The translations under genes were made by a program, and so were the position numbers. From Amia ocellicauda (Eukaryota; Chordata; Actinopteri; Amiiformes; Amiidae), in assembly GCF_036373705.1 (NCBI RefSeq), contig NC_089863.1, positions 8,644,357 to 8,708,356 on the forward strand: DNA of 64,000 bases, written 5' to 3'. A model generated the notes under the pieces. That model was not told the DNA's origin and did not search any database. It worked only from the letters and a program-made list of their open reading frames with translations. This document shows, one piece after another, positions 1 to 11,781 of this stretch (the stretch's first letter is position 1; each line of letters starts with the position of its first letter).

Positions 1-950
1 GGGGACAAAAAGACAAGTTGTAATATACAAATGTGATGCATCAACTGGATACAGGACTATAAAAAGGCCACAAAGAGGCAGAAATAATTGAAGCTGTAAT
101 TAAAGCCTTCAGTCCTGGTCTCAGTATACGAGATATGGTGGAGATAACAAGTGATTTAACCTTTTCTCAGCTCAGAACAATCTGATCTCTACCACAGATT
201 AGTCAACATCTCTCAGGACCCAAACGTGTCCCCTCAAAACTTTCTGTTCAGGGCAATTGAGCTGAAAGGGAATATTTAGTTTGCCTTAAAGGAGAAAGGG
301 GCAGAAGAAGAGTATAGTACAACCCTGGTTCAGAGGAAATTTCTGAGGTCAATAGGAACTTAACTGTTAAGCGAACATATCAAGTTTCAGTTAAAGCACT
401 TGGACAATCAGGGTGTGACAGATGAGGTACTGATTGAGATTTAACAAAGCAGCAATTGTCAAATTGGAAAGACAGCAAAAGCTCAGAAAGAACATGCAAA
501 ATAGAGGAACACGATTGAATGAAGTTCAAACAGCGTTAAAGGTTGATCTGCAACATAACATGTCATTCAACTCAAACTGATCAAGGAAGGAAACCAGCAC
601 CACGTACTGAGAAGAATTAGAAAGTGTCAGTGACAGAAAAAACAGCAGAGACTGAACTTAAAGAACTAGTAAGGGAATTTATGCAAGAAATGGAGGAAAT
701 GAGACAACTAGTCACAACCTCCATACAGCAGCATAGTAGTACAGTACAACATGCACCACGACAATGTAAGTACAGCTGTAAAGCTTGTCAAGATGCCTAT
801 CAGGGAGACAGCTGTAACCATTGTTTTAAATGTGGTTTGACTGGTCATCTCTTGAGGTTGTTGCAGCAGGGAAGCGGGGACAGGTTACAGTCGTGGGACA
901 GACAGTAACCAGCCATCACGTCCCACCAGTGTCAAGGGTGTCAGAAATAA
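1..950 (+). pseudogene. Decayed gag-like retroelement (PNMA/Ty3-type gag)
   Basis: Translated pieces over about 60-360 resemble the capsid part of Ty3/PNMA-type gag proteins (an EAVIKAFSPGL-like stretch, then a QNFLFRAIELK-like stretch), broken by stops and frame changes. The open stretch at 624-908 encodes an acidic helix followed by a cysteine-rich segment with HCFKCGLTGH, which fits the first part of a CCHC zinc knuckle (Cys, Cys, His); the last cysteine is absent. No intact gag frame survives and no protease or reverse transcriptase follows. I read it as a dead retroelement or a dead gag-derived gene. The family call comes from recognising the pattern, not from an alignment. Confidence 0.5.
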
Positions 951-1006
951 GAGAATTAATTTCATAAGCTGAAGGTATGCCAGTGATGCCATGCTGCTTT
1001 GTATTG

Positions 1007-1343
1007 CTCTAAAACAGGGGTGTCAGACTCCAGTCATGGGGGGCTGCAGTCTCTACTGGGTTTTGTTCCAGCCCAGCTCTTGGCTCCTTAATTGGTCTAA
1101 TTAATCAATTCATTTGATTAATTGAACACTTCTCTCCAGGCTCTGAGATGTTCTGTTGATTCAGTGTTTTGAGTCATTGACAAATGATCAGGTATCGGAT
1201 ATGAAAATACAATATCAAGGTTTCAGATAAGCCTACCTGAGTAAATAACAGCATTAATTAAGTAATTGGGATCTCCTGTTGGGACAAAGACCAGTAGACA
1301 CTGTGGCCCCCAAGGACTGAAGTCTGACACCCCTGCTCTAAAA
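1007..1343. mobile_element. hAT-type MITE with 8-bp target duplication
   Basis: The element at 1015-1335 (321 bp) starts CAGGGGTGTCAGACTCC and ends with a near-complementary GTCTGACACCCCTG, with long imperfect inverted ends. It is flanked on both sides by the same 8 bases CTCTAAAA (1007-1014 and 1336-1343). Ends starting CAGGG and an 8-bp duplication are typical of non-autonomous hAT elements. It has no coding capacity. Confidence 0.8.
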
Positions 1344-1539
1344 TGTGCCAAAAGCAGCAATGAAGGGACCACATGACCATCTGTAACAACATTAGGCAAC
1401 TAGAGTTAAAAGAAACTGAGCATAGAAAAATAACAATTAGTAAAGACAAATAGTAATAGGAATAGTAAAATACTTTGACTTGTATTTCAGCCATCGAATA
1501 GTAATTTAGCTAGTTTGCCTCTAAGCCATTCTTATTAAT

Positions 1540-1875
1540 ATCACTGATCTTAGCCTTATCGCGTAATATACTTGGCCCGTGTTCCTAGCTCCTAGTGTGT
1601 GAACAACGGTTTCATTCCAATCAGCAGTAGGTGGCAGTAATGCATCACTTGGTTTTTACTGGGAAAATGTCTGAACCTGCACATCGCAGCCAGCCACAAA
1701 ACAAAACTCGAGCAAAACCATCAAAACTGTGGGAGTATTTATTTGAGAGAGAGAGAGAGAATGATAACCGCAGGGTGCTTTGTGGGCTGTGTGAATAAGA
1801 ATCAGCTTTCCAAAAGAGCACATCCGACAAGCTTGAGCATTTGAAACAAAGTGCATGGTAAGTTTTTGCAATGTT
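1540..1875 (+). pseudogene. Possible BED-finger fragment of a hAT transposase
   Basis: From 1669 a frame reads MSEPAHRSQ, then SKLWEYLFE, VLCGLC and TSDKLEHLKQ, which matches the spacing of a BED zinc finger (aromatic W, CxxC, then a helix ending in H) found at the N-terminus of hAT transposases. A stop interrupts the helix region. Only this piece is recognisable. The short GA repeat at 1744-1760 falls inside it. Confidence 0.3.
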
Positions 1876-1989
1876 TCATCAGTTATGAAATTGCACTGAC
1901 AAAAGTGTTGTATTTGCTGTAAGGTTTTCTCTCATGCTAATCTATGAAAAAGTCTATATCCAAAATTCGACATTGGATTTGACATACCT

Positions 1990-2330
1990 ATACATCCAGG
2001 TCTGAGAGGAGATCCCGTGGGACACCATCCGCCGTCTCATCAGGAGCATGCCCAGACATTGTCGGGAGTGCATACAGGCACATGGGGGCCATACACACTA
2101 CTGAGTCACATTATGAGTTGCCGTGATGAAATTCACACAAGTTGGAACAGCCTGTGATTTCAATTGTTTACTTAGATTTTTGGTGTGAGTTTGAATCCAG
2201 CCATCAATCGGTTGGTGGTTTTGGTTTCCATTGACCATTGTTACGTCATTTTGTTCTCAACGAATTACACAATGTACAGTAAAGATTGTACAGAAAATAT
2301 ATTTCCTTCATCGAGATCCGATGTGTGATT
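1990..2330 (+). mobile_element. Tc1-type transposase C-terminal remnant with 3' flank
   Basis: The frame at about 2009-2104 encodes EEIPWDTIRRLIRSMPRHC and then a TGA stop after GGHTHY. I recognise this as the C-terminal end of a widespread fish Tc1/mariner transposase. The AT-rich 3' tail runs on to about 2330. The catalytic part is absent, so this is a 5'-truncated dead copy. Confidence 0.55.
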
Positions 2331-3949
2331 TAAGTGTTCGCTTTTTTTTTTTTGAGCAGTATATTTATGGTTTTATGTTGAAGACACTGAGTGTGGTACT
2401 GCATATAGGGGGAGCTGTTGTGCGATCTCATTTATGCTGCTAGTATCTGGTCCACTGGGATAAATGCTGCTAAATAGTTATATGGTTTATATTAATCAAT
2501 GAATGTGCGATAAGGGAGGGTGGGGTAATTAGTAATGTACTGAATGGGTGGTGAGATATTGTTTTGAATTAGTGGGTTTGATCTATGATATCCTGTTTTT
2601 AATTGTCTCTTGTATCAATTTTTATATAAAGATTAATTCCTTTTTCTTATCTTGTTTGTTTTTCTGTTAGCCTCCTCCTGGTCACTTACTTCCCACACCA
2701 TACTGGGTCACAAATGGTGGTGGCAGCATTCATGCTATCGAAAGGTGGTATAGCAGTGTATGTTATGAACCCAAGTGGGCAACCTGCTTAATTGGGGGTT
2801 GAGTTACGGGGGTAAAACAGTCACACAGGGAACCCCTTGGCAAGAAAAATGCCACCTCAATCATTAGAATTTTCCACATGAATTATAGTCAGTGGCTTAT
2901 TTGACTAGTCAAGGTATTATCAAGGATTTGAATTATATTTGCCTGGCATTCAGTGTTTCAGTGTTGAAGTTTCTCTTTCACACTTAGGGACTTGCATTGG
3001 TAATTCCCTTCACTACGAGATTAGCATACTCAGGCACGTCTTTTGGTCAGAATATATTTTCAAGGAGCTAAGGAGCTTTATCCAAGGCAACTTGCATGGA
3101 TTTATAAACACTAGCTTACTATTTAAAGCAAATAGAGCAAGGAAGAAAACCTGTTTTGAGAATTTTTGAGAGATGGATAAATACCTGTATCTGTCTGTCT
3201 GTCTCTCTCTCGTGACATTTGCTTTCAACACTGAAACACTGAGGATGGATTTTGAGCTGAAACAAGTCTGTTTGTTAATAGTTCTGCCTGTCTTTGTAAT
3301 AGGCTTGCACATCAATGTCAGTATTAATGATACTGCTGTGACTGGACTCATTCTACTGAAGTAACCTTAGGATTTTTGGCACCAGATACAAACTCACTAC
3401 ATATCCATTCTGCTTTAAGGATTAATAGTAGATTTAATGATTTGAATGAAACATGTAAAGTGACATTAATAATTTGAATGGGCCAAGAATCGAAGTCCAG
3501 GTTATTTTGAATATCCCAAGAGATACAAATAATGTGACTGGTTCCCTTGTAGGGCATTGCCAAATCAGGTATACTCTGCCTGGAAAATCACTGGAGTTGG
3601 CAGGTAAAGACAGACAAAGGATAAAGGAGTGGCACTCTAACTGCATGAAGGAGACAGATGACAATTAACAGAGGTAGGCCAATTTAATGGGTGAATCGAA
3701 GGTAAGTGGATGGTAAGGGTGGAGGTCGGGTGGAGGCGGGCATAGACTGATACCAATCTGTATGAAAAATGTTGGTACAAACACATCAAGGCGAGAAATA
3801 GGATAGAGACAGACACCTACAAACTCCTATGCCATCACAGAATATGTTCAGAAGCTACATTCTACCACTTATAAATAAAGATGTGATGGAGTAAATGTTT
3901 GTAATGTATTGTTGTTGTTGTGTTTTTGTTTTGTTTTGTTTTGTTTTAG
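2331..3949. other. Intergenic region upstream of gene 1; possible LTR remnant
   Basis: No convincing gene. A stretch ending near 2711 (CATACTGGGTCACA followed by TGGTGGTGGCAGC) looks like an LTR end next to a primer-binding site, but I could not define its start. Short inverted copies of a CAGTGTTTCAGTGTTGAA motif lie at about 2950 and 3220, around a CTGT repeat at 3190-3210. The T/G-rich tract at 3908-3949 ends in TTTTAG and may be a splice acceptor for the next feature. Confidence 0.3.
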
Positions 3950-4030
3950 AATCTGGAAAACATCTGAAAAACATTACCAAGTTAAATTCTGTAAAAATGA
4001 AGGGGGACTGCATTGTTTTCCTCCTTGTGG
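3950..4030 (+). CDS. Gene 1 exon 1: start codon and first half of signal peptide
   Basis: After a TTTTAG acceptor-like site the exon would begin at 3950, with a short 5' UTR. ATG at 3997 opens [11 protein letters not shown] and the exon ends at 4030 in phase 1 before a GTGAGT donor. The 34 coding nucleotides are the same length as exon 1 of the second copy (39861-39894), which supports this small exon. An upstream non-coding first exon and promoter are implied but not identified. Confidence 0.65.
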
Positions 4031-4299
4031 GTGAGTGTATATTTCATTTTAAATACATTGTGTCACTGGCTTACAGGAATAGGCGGCAGTATTATGATTT
4101 TTTAAGATAGTTGACCCACTCAGACAACAGTGTTGGGAAAACTAGTTTGGAGCTGAGAGACATGGTACACGGATAAACACAATATGATCCCATGGACAAT
4201 GACAGGATTTGTTAGTGTGGCCACCATGTATGTATTAATTTTGGATTGCAGTAAGTCACATATTCTAGAGCTTTGTGTTAATATTTTATTAACCACAGA

Positions 4300-4353
<54 letters not shown>

Positions 4354-7300
4354 TTCACAGGAAGTCAGTTGGAGATATCTCAAATTGACTTCCGGGCCTA
4401 TTTCAGATATCTTGAATTGAATTTGCGATATCTCAAATCAAATCTCTATCACATCTTGTCTGCACTAGTTAGTTATTACAACCTAGGCTGTAGGCCTTCT
4501 ATTTTATTTTAACTGTATATTTTACTTGTACACTTCTGTAATTATGAACCTGTAATTGTATTATGTTTTGATCTGTAATTTTATACTGTATTACACTTTT
4601 GTATTGCTCTTATTTGCAAGTCACCCTGGTTAAGGATCTCTCCTAAGAAGTTTATTTATTTATTTGTTTGTTTGTTTGTTTGTTTTTAATAAATAAATAA
4701 ATAAATACACTTCTTAGGAGAGATCCTTAACCAGGGTGACTTGCAAATAAGAGCAATACAAAAGTGTAATACAGTATAAAATTACAGATCAAAACATAAT
4801 ACAATTACAGGTTCATAATTACAGAAGTGTACAAGTAAAATATACAGTTAAAATAAAATAGAAGGCCTACAGCCTAGGTTGTAATAACTAACTAGTGCAG
4901 ACAAGATGTGATAGAGATTTGATTTGAGATATCGCAAATTCAATTCAAGATATCTGAAATAGGCCCGGAAGTCAATTTGAGATATCTCCAACTGACTTCC
5001 TGTGAAAATGCTATATGTCCTGTATGAACTTCCTGTCTATTTTAAGATATCTGAAATAGGACAGGAAGTCAATTTGAGATATCTCATTTAAAGCTTCAAT
5101 TTGAGATATCTTGAAATGGAGCGTTAAACAAGATATCTCAAATTCAATTCGAGATCTTGAAATGGAATTAGTTTGAGATATCGGCAATTCAGTTTAAGAT
5201 ATCTTGAATTGTATTTTGAGATATCTCTAAATGACAATTTGGCTTACCATAGTGTCTTGAGTAATCACTGGAAAGTGGTGATATGTATTTTAGAAATCCA
5301 TATTGCATATGTTGAAACGTATGTAAATGTATTGCCATTCGTGCGTGTGTCTGTGTGTATATGTGATTGTTTGCATTTTATTTGGCAGGTTGGCTGAGTT
5401 CCTTCCAGAGCTACAACTTGGTGTCTAGTAAGTAACTGTATATATGTAAATCAGGAATAGAGAAACATTTTCTGAGAAAACATGAATGAATTGAAACTGA
5501 AGAAAATAAGATAAAAGTGTAGTTGACTCACATTAAAGCCTTTGTTGAATATTACCCCATTCCACTGAAACAATTGCCGGCTTTTTGGTGGCATTTTGTC
5601 GCCGCCAAGCTCTGTGAGAATGGGTTATTGCAGGCATTTCCATACCAGATATTTTCGGCAAGGGTCCTAGTCTAATTGCCAGCAGATTTCTGACAATGGG
5701 TCTGTGTGAATGGAGCGAAGAAACACATGCTGGCAAATGACGTGTCACGTCCTTGCGTTGTTGACGCAGTGTAACCAATCAGAATAAGGGCACGTTACGG
5801 TCTATTACGGTCACAAGTAGTTGGTCAATGGTGGCTTAACCTTGTTGTGTTTTGGTCAGTGCCCTGAGATGTGTTCAGGCATGGGAACTTTAGCAGTCTC
5901 ATAGGTGAGCCAGATCACGTCCACCACCCAGTGCGCCAGTCATTGTTTTGAAACCGCCCTCCCTCTGGAGGTGGAACCGTAGCAACCAAACAGCTGGTAG
6001 GATTTGCAGCTGTGCACAGTCCTCCGCATATAGCACCTCAAAGCCTGTACAGGGCAGAGTGTGTGTAGTCTGCGGTCCTCATCCAAAGTATGTGGAAGGG
6101 GATGGAAAGACTCCAGGACAATCGGTTAGTTTATGTGGAAAGCCGACACGACCTTACGTAGGAAGGCCGGGTTCATCCTCAGAGTGACTCTGTCATTGCT
6201 TCCTGAGGAGATCAGACAGGTTTTATCCACAGATGAGGTGTGGATTTCACTAATTCTCCTTGCCGACGTTATCGCAACAAGGAAGGCTACCTTGAGTGAG
6301 AGGAAACGGAGCTCCGTTGTGGAGATGGACTCAAAGGGAGCACCGCTCAGTGCATTCAGCACTAATTCCAAGTCCCAGGCTAGAATTGTGCCCTTTATTG
6401 GTGGTCTCAGATGACTTGCACATTTTAGAATCTTGATCGTCAGGAAATGAGCTCCTGGGGAGACATTCTCAATCTTATCATAGCATGCTGAGATGGCAGC
6501 CAGATAAACTTTCAACATGGATGCAGATTTCTTCAAGCAGCTGTTGCAGGAAGTACAGGATGGTCGATATGGGGCATGACACAGGATCCACATGTCTGTC
6601 CAGACACCAGTTCTGGAATGCTGACCACTTATAATTATATTGGGCCCTGGTGGAGGGGGCCCTGGGCGACTGCAGCATTTCCAAAACATTAACAGGCAGC
6701 CCCAGAGACATCAGGCGGTGCCTTTCAGGGGCCAAACCCGCAACTGCAGCTGTGCTGGGTTGGGTTCCACAGCAATCCCTCTGCTTGACTCAGCAAGTCC
6801 TGTCGAAGCAGAAGCTGCCATGGATCCACGCTGATCATCTGCCCCAGCATAGGGAACCACAATTGTCTCAGCCACCTGGGGGCGATCAGGAGAACTTTAT
6901 CTCCTTCCTGGGAATCCTCTCCAAGTGTCAGTGGAAGAAGTGGCAGTGGGGGGAAGGCATATAGCAGTTCCTGTGGCCATGGGTGAGCAAAGGCATCACA
7001 CCCAGGGGGCTCCTGTCTCCAGGGAGAACCACAGAGGACAGTTGGTCATCGCCTGTGTAGCAAAGAGGTTGATCCGAGCTCGTCCCATTCTTTCCCAGAT
7101 CTGCTCCACCACCTGAGGATTCAGTCTCCACTCTGAGATGTCTGGACTGCCCCAGGGGCCGTTTGTACTAACAGGATCAGAAAACATGATCGGATTCGGG
7201 CTCACTGGATCCACATCATGAAAAAACGTTGTACGAAGCAGATCAAGATCCGGCTCCACTGATCCAATCTTTTGATCCGATTATAATGCAGTGCAGGCGG

Positions 7301-10300
7301 TAACTAAGGAATTTCCTATTGACATGAACCAGCAACTAAGAGAGATCCTTAAGAGCTTTTTATAAAGGTGAGTTTTAACAAATGTCTTAAAACTATGGAT
7401 TGTAGGGGTGCTCCTCAACGCATTGCACAGCCATGAAGCTGCTATGTCGGCTCAGTCACCTTTCATCTTCAGTTTGCAATGGGGTGCTGGAGAAATATGA
7501 GCTTTTACATTGTTTTACAAACACACACAAACTACACCTCAACATAAAGACACAAAAGAAGAAACATTGTATTGTTTATTCGAAAGTGCAAATCTTTGTA
7601 AATAATGTAAGTCACATTTTCATTGTTTATCTGTGCTTAACCAGATTTGTCTACATCGATAATGTTAAATATTTGCAGAAATCTGCCAGTTGCAAAATAC
7701 CTCAACGCTTACAGCTTCAAACGTTTTGGTAAGGTATGACTGTGCTTCGATGTAGGGTCTAAAACAGGATCAATTATGTCTGCAAGGTTAAATATCCTTC
7801 GTGCTGTTAATCTATACCCCTTTCATACATCTTCCTCCTGATAAACCTCTAAAGGCTTTTGCCTGGCTTTAAATACCCGTGGTCTGTGTGTTTCACACTG
7901 GCAAACTAGATGAAGTATACATAGTTCCTGCATTTTAAAAAGTCGGATCAAGCTCTGATCTTGATCAAAAGCAGGATCATTTCTGAGCTTGGATCAGAGC
8001 TCAGATTGAGCCCTGATCCGTTTAGTACAACACAATTGATCAAGATCAGATCCCGTTAGTACAACCCGCTCCTGGAGAGTCCGCCATGTATTGGACATGC
8101 CTGGCAGGTGTATTGCCCGTATGGAGTGGGGATTGTCTTGCGTCCACAGGTGAAGTCTGCACGCCACATGATGTAGTCTGGGGGAGAGTAGGCCTCCCTA
8201 GGAGTGTATGTAGACTCCTCACTCTCCCCATCAAAACAGCGTGGGGAAGCAATAAAAAGGCAAACAGATTGTTAGGGTATATTGTCAAAAGTGTAGAATT
8301 GAGAACAAGGGCAGTGATGTTCAGACTGTACAATGCACTAGTTAGAGCTCATCTGGATACTGTGTGCAGTTCTGGGCTCCACACTTCAAGAAAGATATCG
8401 CTGCTCTAGAGGCAGTTCAGAGGAGAGCAACCAGACTTATTCCAGGTCTGAAGGGAAAGTCCTACTGAGAGACTGAGGGACTGAACCTTTTCACCCTGGA
8501 ACAGAGGAGACTACGTGGGGACTTGATTCAAGTCTTCAAAATCATGAAAGACATTGACCACATCAAACCAGAGGAGCTTTTCCAGATCAGCAGGGACACA
8601 CACACCCGGGGACACCAATGGAAATTGGGCTTCAAGGCATTCAAGACAGAAAATAGGAGACACTTCTTCACACAGAAAGTCATCACAATCTGGAACAAAC
8701 TCCCCAGCAATGTGGTAGAAGCTGAAAATTTGGGAACATTTAAAGTCAGCCAGGATGGGATCCTTCCTTCACTCAGTTATTAATGGACACCAAATGAGCA
8801 CGATGGGTCGAATGGCCTCCTCTTGTTTGTAAACTTTCTTATGTTCTTATGTTTCTTATGATGTAGGCCACCACAGACAAGTTGTCCGTCCAGACCAGGA
8901 CATGTGTCTTTGCCAGACCGTGGTGAAAGTGCTGCATACAAGTGCTCCTGTATGGAGATATGTGGCTGACCAGAGACCGCTTCACACTCCTTTGACTCCC
9001 ATCCCGTTCCAGATAGCACCTGGAGGCATCTCAGGTGATGACTTCACGTCTGTGCGGGCATCTGAGGGGGGAGCCAAGGCGCAGATTGCTTTGATTTCTC
9101 CACCAGGACAATGCCTGCCAGCATGTTGAGGTCACTGTAAGTTGGTGGTGTTTGTGTCTAGCATTACAGTGGGCACATGTGCATATGACCCAGGTGGAGA
9201 ATATTCGAGGTGGCCGTCATCAGCCCCAACAGTTTTTGAAATTTGACCAGTTGGAGAGTCGATGCCCTTATGAATGATGCCAGGCATTTCTCCAACAACT
9301 CGATTCTGTCTCTGGATAGCTAGGCAAGCATGTCCCGGGAGTTCAGGCTCAATCCCAAGAAGCCCACCGTCTGTGCGGATTCGAGGGAGCTTTTCTCTAT
9401 GTGAACTGCGAGACCTAGTGCAGTCATGTGACGTATGACCTCTGTTGTATGTTCCTCCACATGAAGCCTGGAGTCTGCACACACCAGCGCATTAGCCTGC
9501 ACCAGTCTAGTCTCTGAGTCCCCTATAGGTGGAAAAGATCCCAGGCGCTTCTGTTCCACCCCCACCATTGTGCCAATAGCATCTGCCTGCCTGGAAGTCG
9601 CAGGAGCAGATGCTGGCCGGTTTCAAGTGGACTGTCCACATAGTCCTCAAGGAGGGGTAGTCTCTCTGAGGGTCTAGAGACTTTCTCTCTCACAAGTCGA
9701 TTTTTCCAAACCACTCCCTGGGGGAAAAGTCAACCAGCCCACATTTATGGCAAAATCAATGCATGCAGTGCACCGTCATGACATACCGGTAAAAAAAGAA
9801 AGGGTTTTAAATTGTTAGGGCAAAACTTCTTTCAAAATTCTAGGCTATAGCTACTACTACCAGGTTTTCACACATATTATTGGCAATTTAGGTATGGCAA
9901 AGTATAGGCTTACCATGACTTCATTATCTAGAAGTCACAAATATCATAAACTTTTCCATCAATGAAATATTTTTCTATTAATTATTCCTTGTCTCCACAT
10001 GTCTGTCTGCCACCCCATTGCCATCAGTAAATCCAACATGGTGTCAGTGTGCTTATGACACGTAACCTACAGACTCAAGCTCATTTTACTCATGAGAACT
10101 GTCTCAACAAGACCCAGATGCAGAGAAATTGCCAAAATTGCCATTTCCACTGCAGTGTAATCTCGCGTTCTTATAAACACACAAGATTACAGACTGAAAT
10201 CTCACAAAATCAGCTGTTGGCACATCTAGTTATAGTATATATACACTCACCTAAAGGATTATTAGGAACACCATACTAATACTGTGTTTGACCCCCTTTC

Positions 10301-11589
10301 ACCTTCAGAACTGCCTTAATTCTAAGTGGCATTGATTCAACAAGGTGCTGAAAGCATTCTTTAGAAATGTTGGCCCATATTGATAGGATAGCATCTTGCA
10401 GTTGATGGAGATTTGTGGGATGCACATCCAGGGCACGAAGCTCCCGTTCCACCACATCCCAAAGATGCTCTATTGGGTTGAGATCTGGTGACTGTGGGGG
10501 CCATTTTAGTACAGTGAACTCATTGTCATGTTCAAGAAACCAATTTGAAATTATTCGACCTTTGTGACATGGTGCATTATCCTGCTGGAAGTAGCCATCA
10601 GAGGATGGGTACATGGTGGTCATAAAGGGATGGACATGGTCAGAAACAATGCTCAGGTAGGCCGTGGCATTTAAACGATGCCCAATTGGCACTAAGGGGC
10701 CTAAAGTGTGTCAAGAAAACATCCCCCACACCATTACACCACCACCACCAGCCTGCACAGTGGTAACAAGGCATGATGGATCCATGTTCTCATTCTGTTT
10801 ACGCCAAATTCTGACTCTACCATCTGAATGTCTCAACAGAAATCGAGACTCATCAGACCAGGCAACATTTTTCCAGTCTTCAACTGTCCAATTTTGCTGA
10901 GCTTGTGCAAATTGTAGCTTCTTTTTCCTATTTGTAGTGGAGATGAGTGGTACCCGGTGGGGTCTTCTGCTGTTGTAGCCCATCCGCCTCAAGGTTGTAC
11001 GTGTTGTGGCTTCACAAATGCTTTGCTGCATACCTCGGTTGTAACGAGTGGTTATTTCAGTCAAAGTTGCTCTTCTATCAGCTTGAATCAGTCGGCCCAT
11101 TCTCCTCTGACCTCTAGCATCAACAAGGCATTTTCGCCCACAGGACTGCCGCATACTGGATGTTTTTCCCTTTTCACACCATTCTTTGTAAACCCTAGAA
11201 ATGGTTGTGCGTGAAAATCCCAGTAACTGAGCAGATTGTGAACTACTCAGACCGGCCCGTCTGGCACCAACAACCATGCCACGCTCAAAATTGTTTAAAT
11301 CACCTTTCTTTCCCATTCAGACATTCAGTTTGGAGTTCAGGAGATTGTCTTGACCAGGACCACACCCCTAAATGCATTGAAGCAACTGCCATGTGATTGG
11401 TTGGTTAGATAATTGCATTAATGAGAAATTGAACAGGTGTTCCTAATAATCCTTTAGGTGAGTGTATATCTATGGATGCTACAGGGAAAAAAGAAGGCAA
11501 ACGTTGCCGGCATTTCAGTGAGAATGGGGCTTAATGAAATATGTTTTTTTCTTCTTTGTTGAAGAGGCAACATGTTTAATTGCTGACAG

Positions 11590-11621
<32 letters not shown>

Positions 11622-11731
11622 ATGTTACTTGTTTTTTTTGTTTTTTGTTTTGGTTGCTTTGTTTGTTTATATTTTATCCTGGCTCGGACCTGTGAAGTGG
11701 CAGATACTTTCAGGCGGTTCGGTTCAGTGAC

Positions 11732-11781
<50 letters not shown>

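Larger units (their letters stand above)
5840..9720 (-). mobile_element. DIRS-type retroelement remnant, split by two insertions
   Basis: On the minus strand, pieces run 9720-8868 (reverse transcriptase/RNase H end with a [10 protein letters not shown] motif), 8204-8066, and 7156-5840 (RNase H end with EWRL, then the tyrosine recombinase region). The recombinase part at 6126-6689 has [20 protein letters not shown], the [11 protein letters not shown] segment and [13 protein letters not shown], all typical of DIRS recombinases. The C-terminal part continues frameshifted to about 5850 (ALRCYIRRT, then SHWVVD-like). Stops and frameshifts make it inactive. It fills much of intron 2 of gene 1. Confidence 0.8.

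Noticed and set aside
2939..3364. Overlapping short open frames on both strands
   Set aside because: They overlap each other with no family resemblance. They are better explained by short inverted CAGTGTTTCAGTGTTGAA copies around a CTGT repeat.
4301..4420. Leucine- or asparagine-rich frames across ATT runs (also at 14487 and 16227)
   Set aside because: Translations of microsatellites; not genes.
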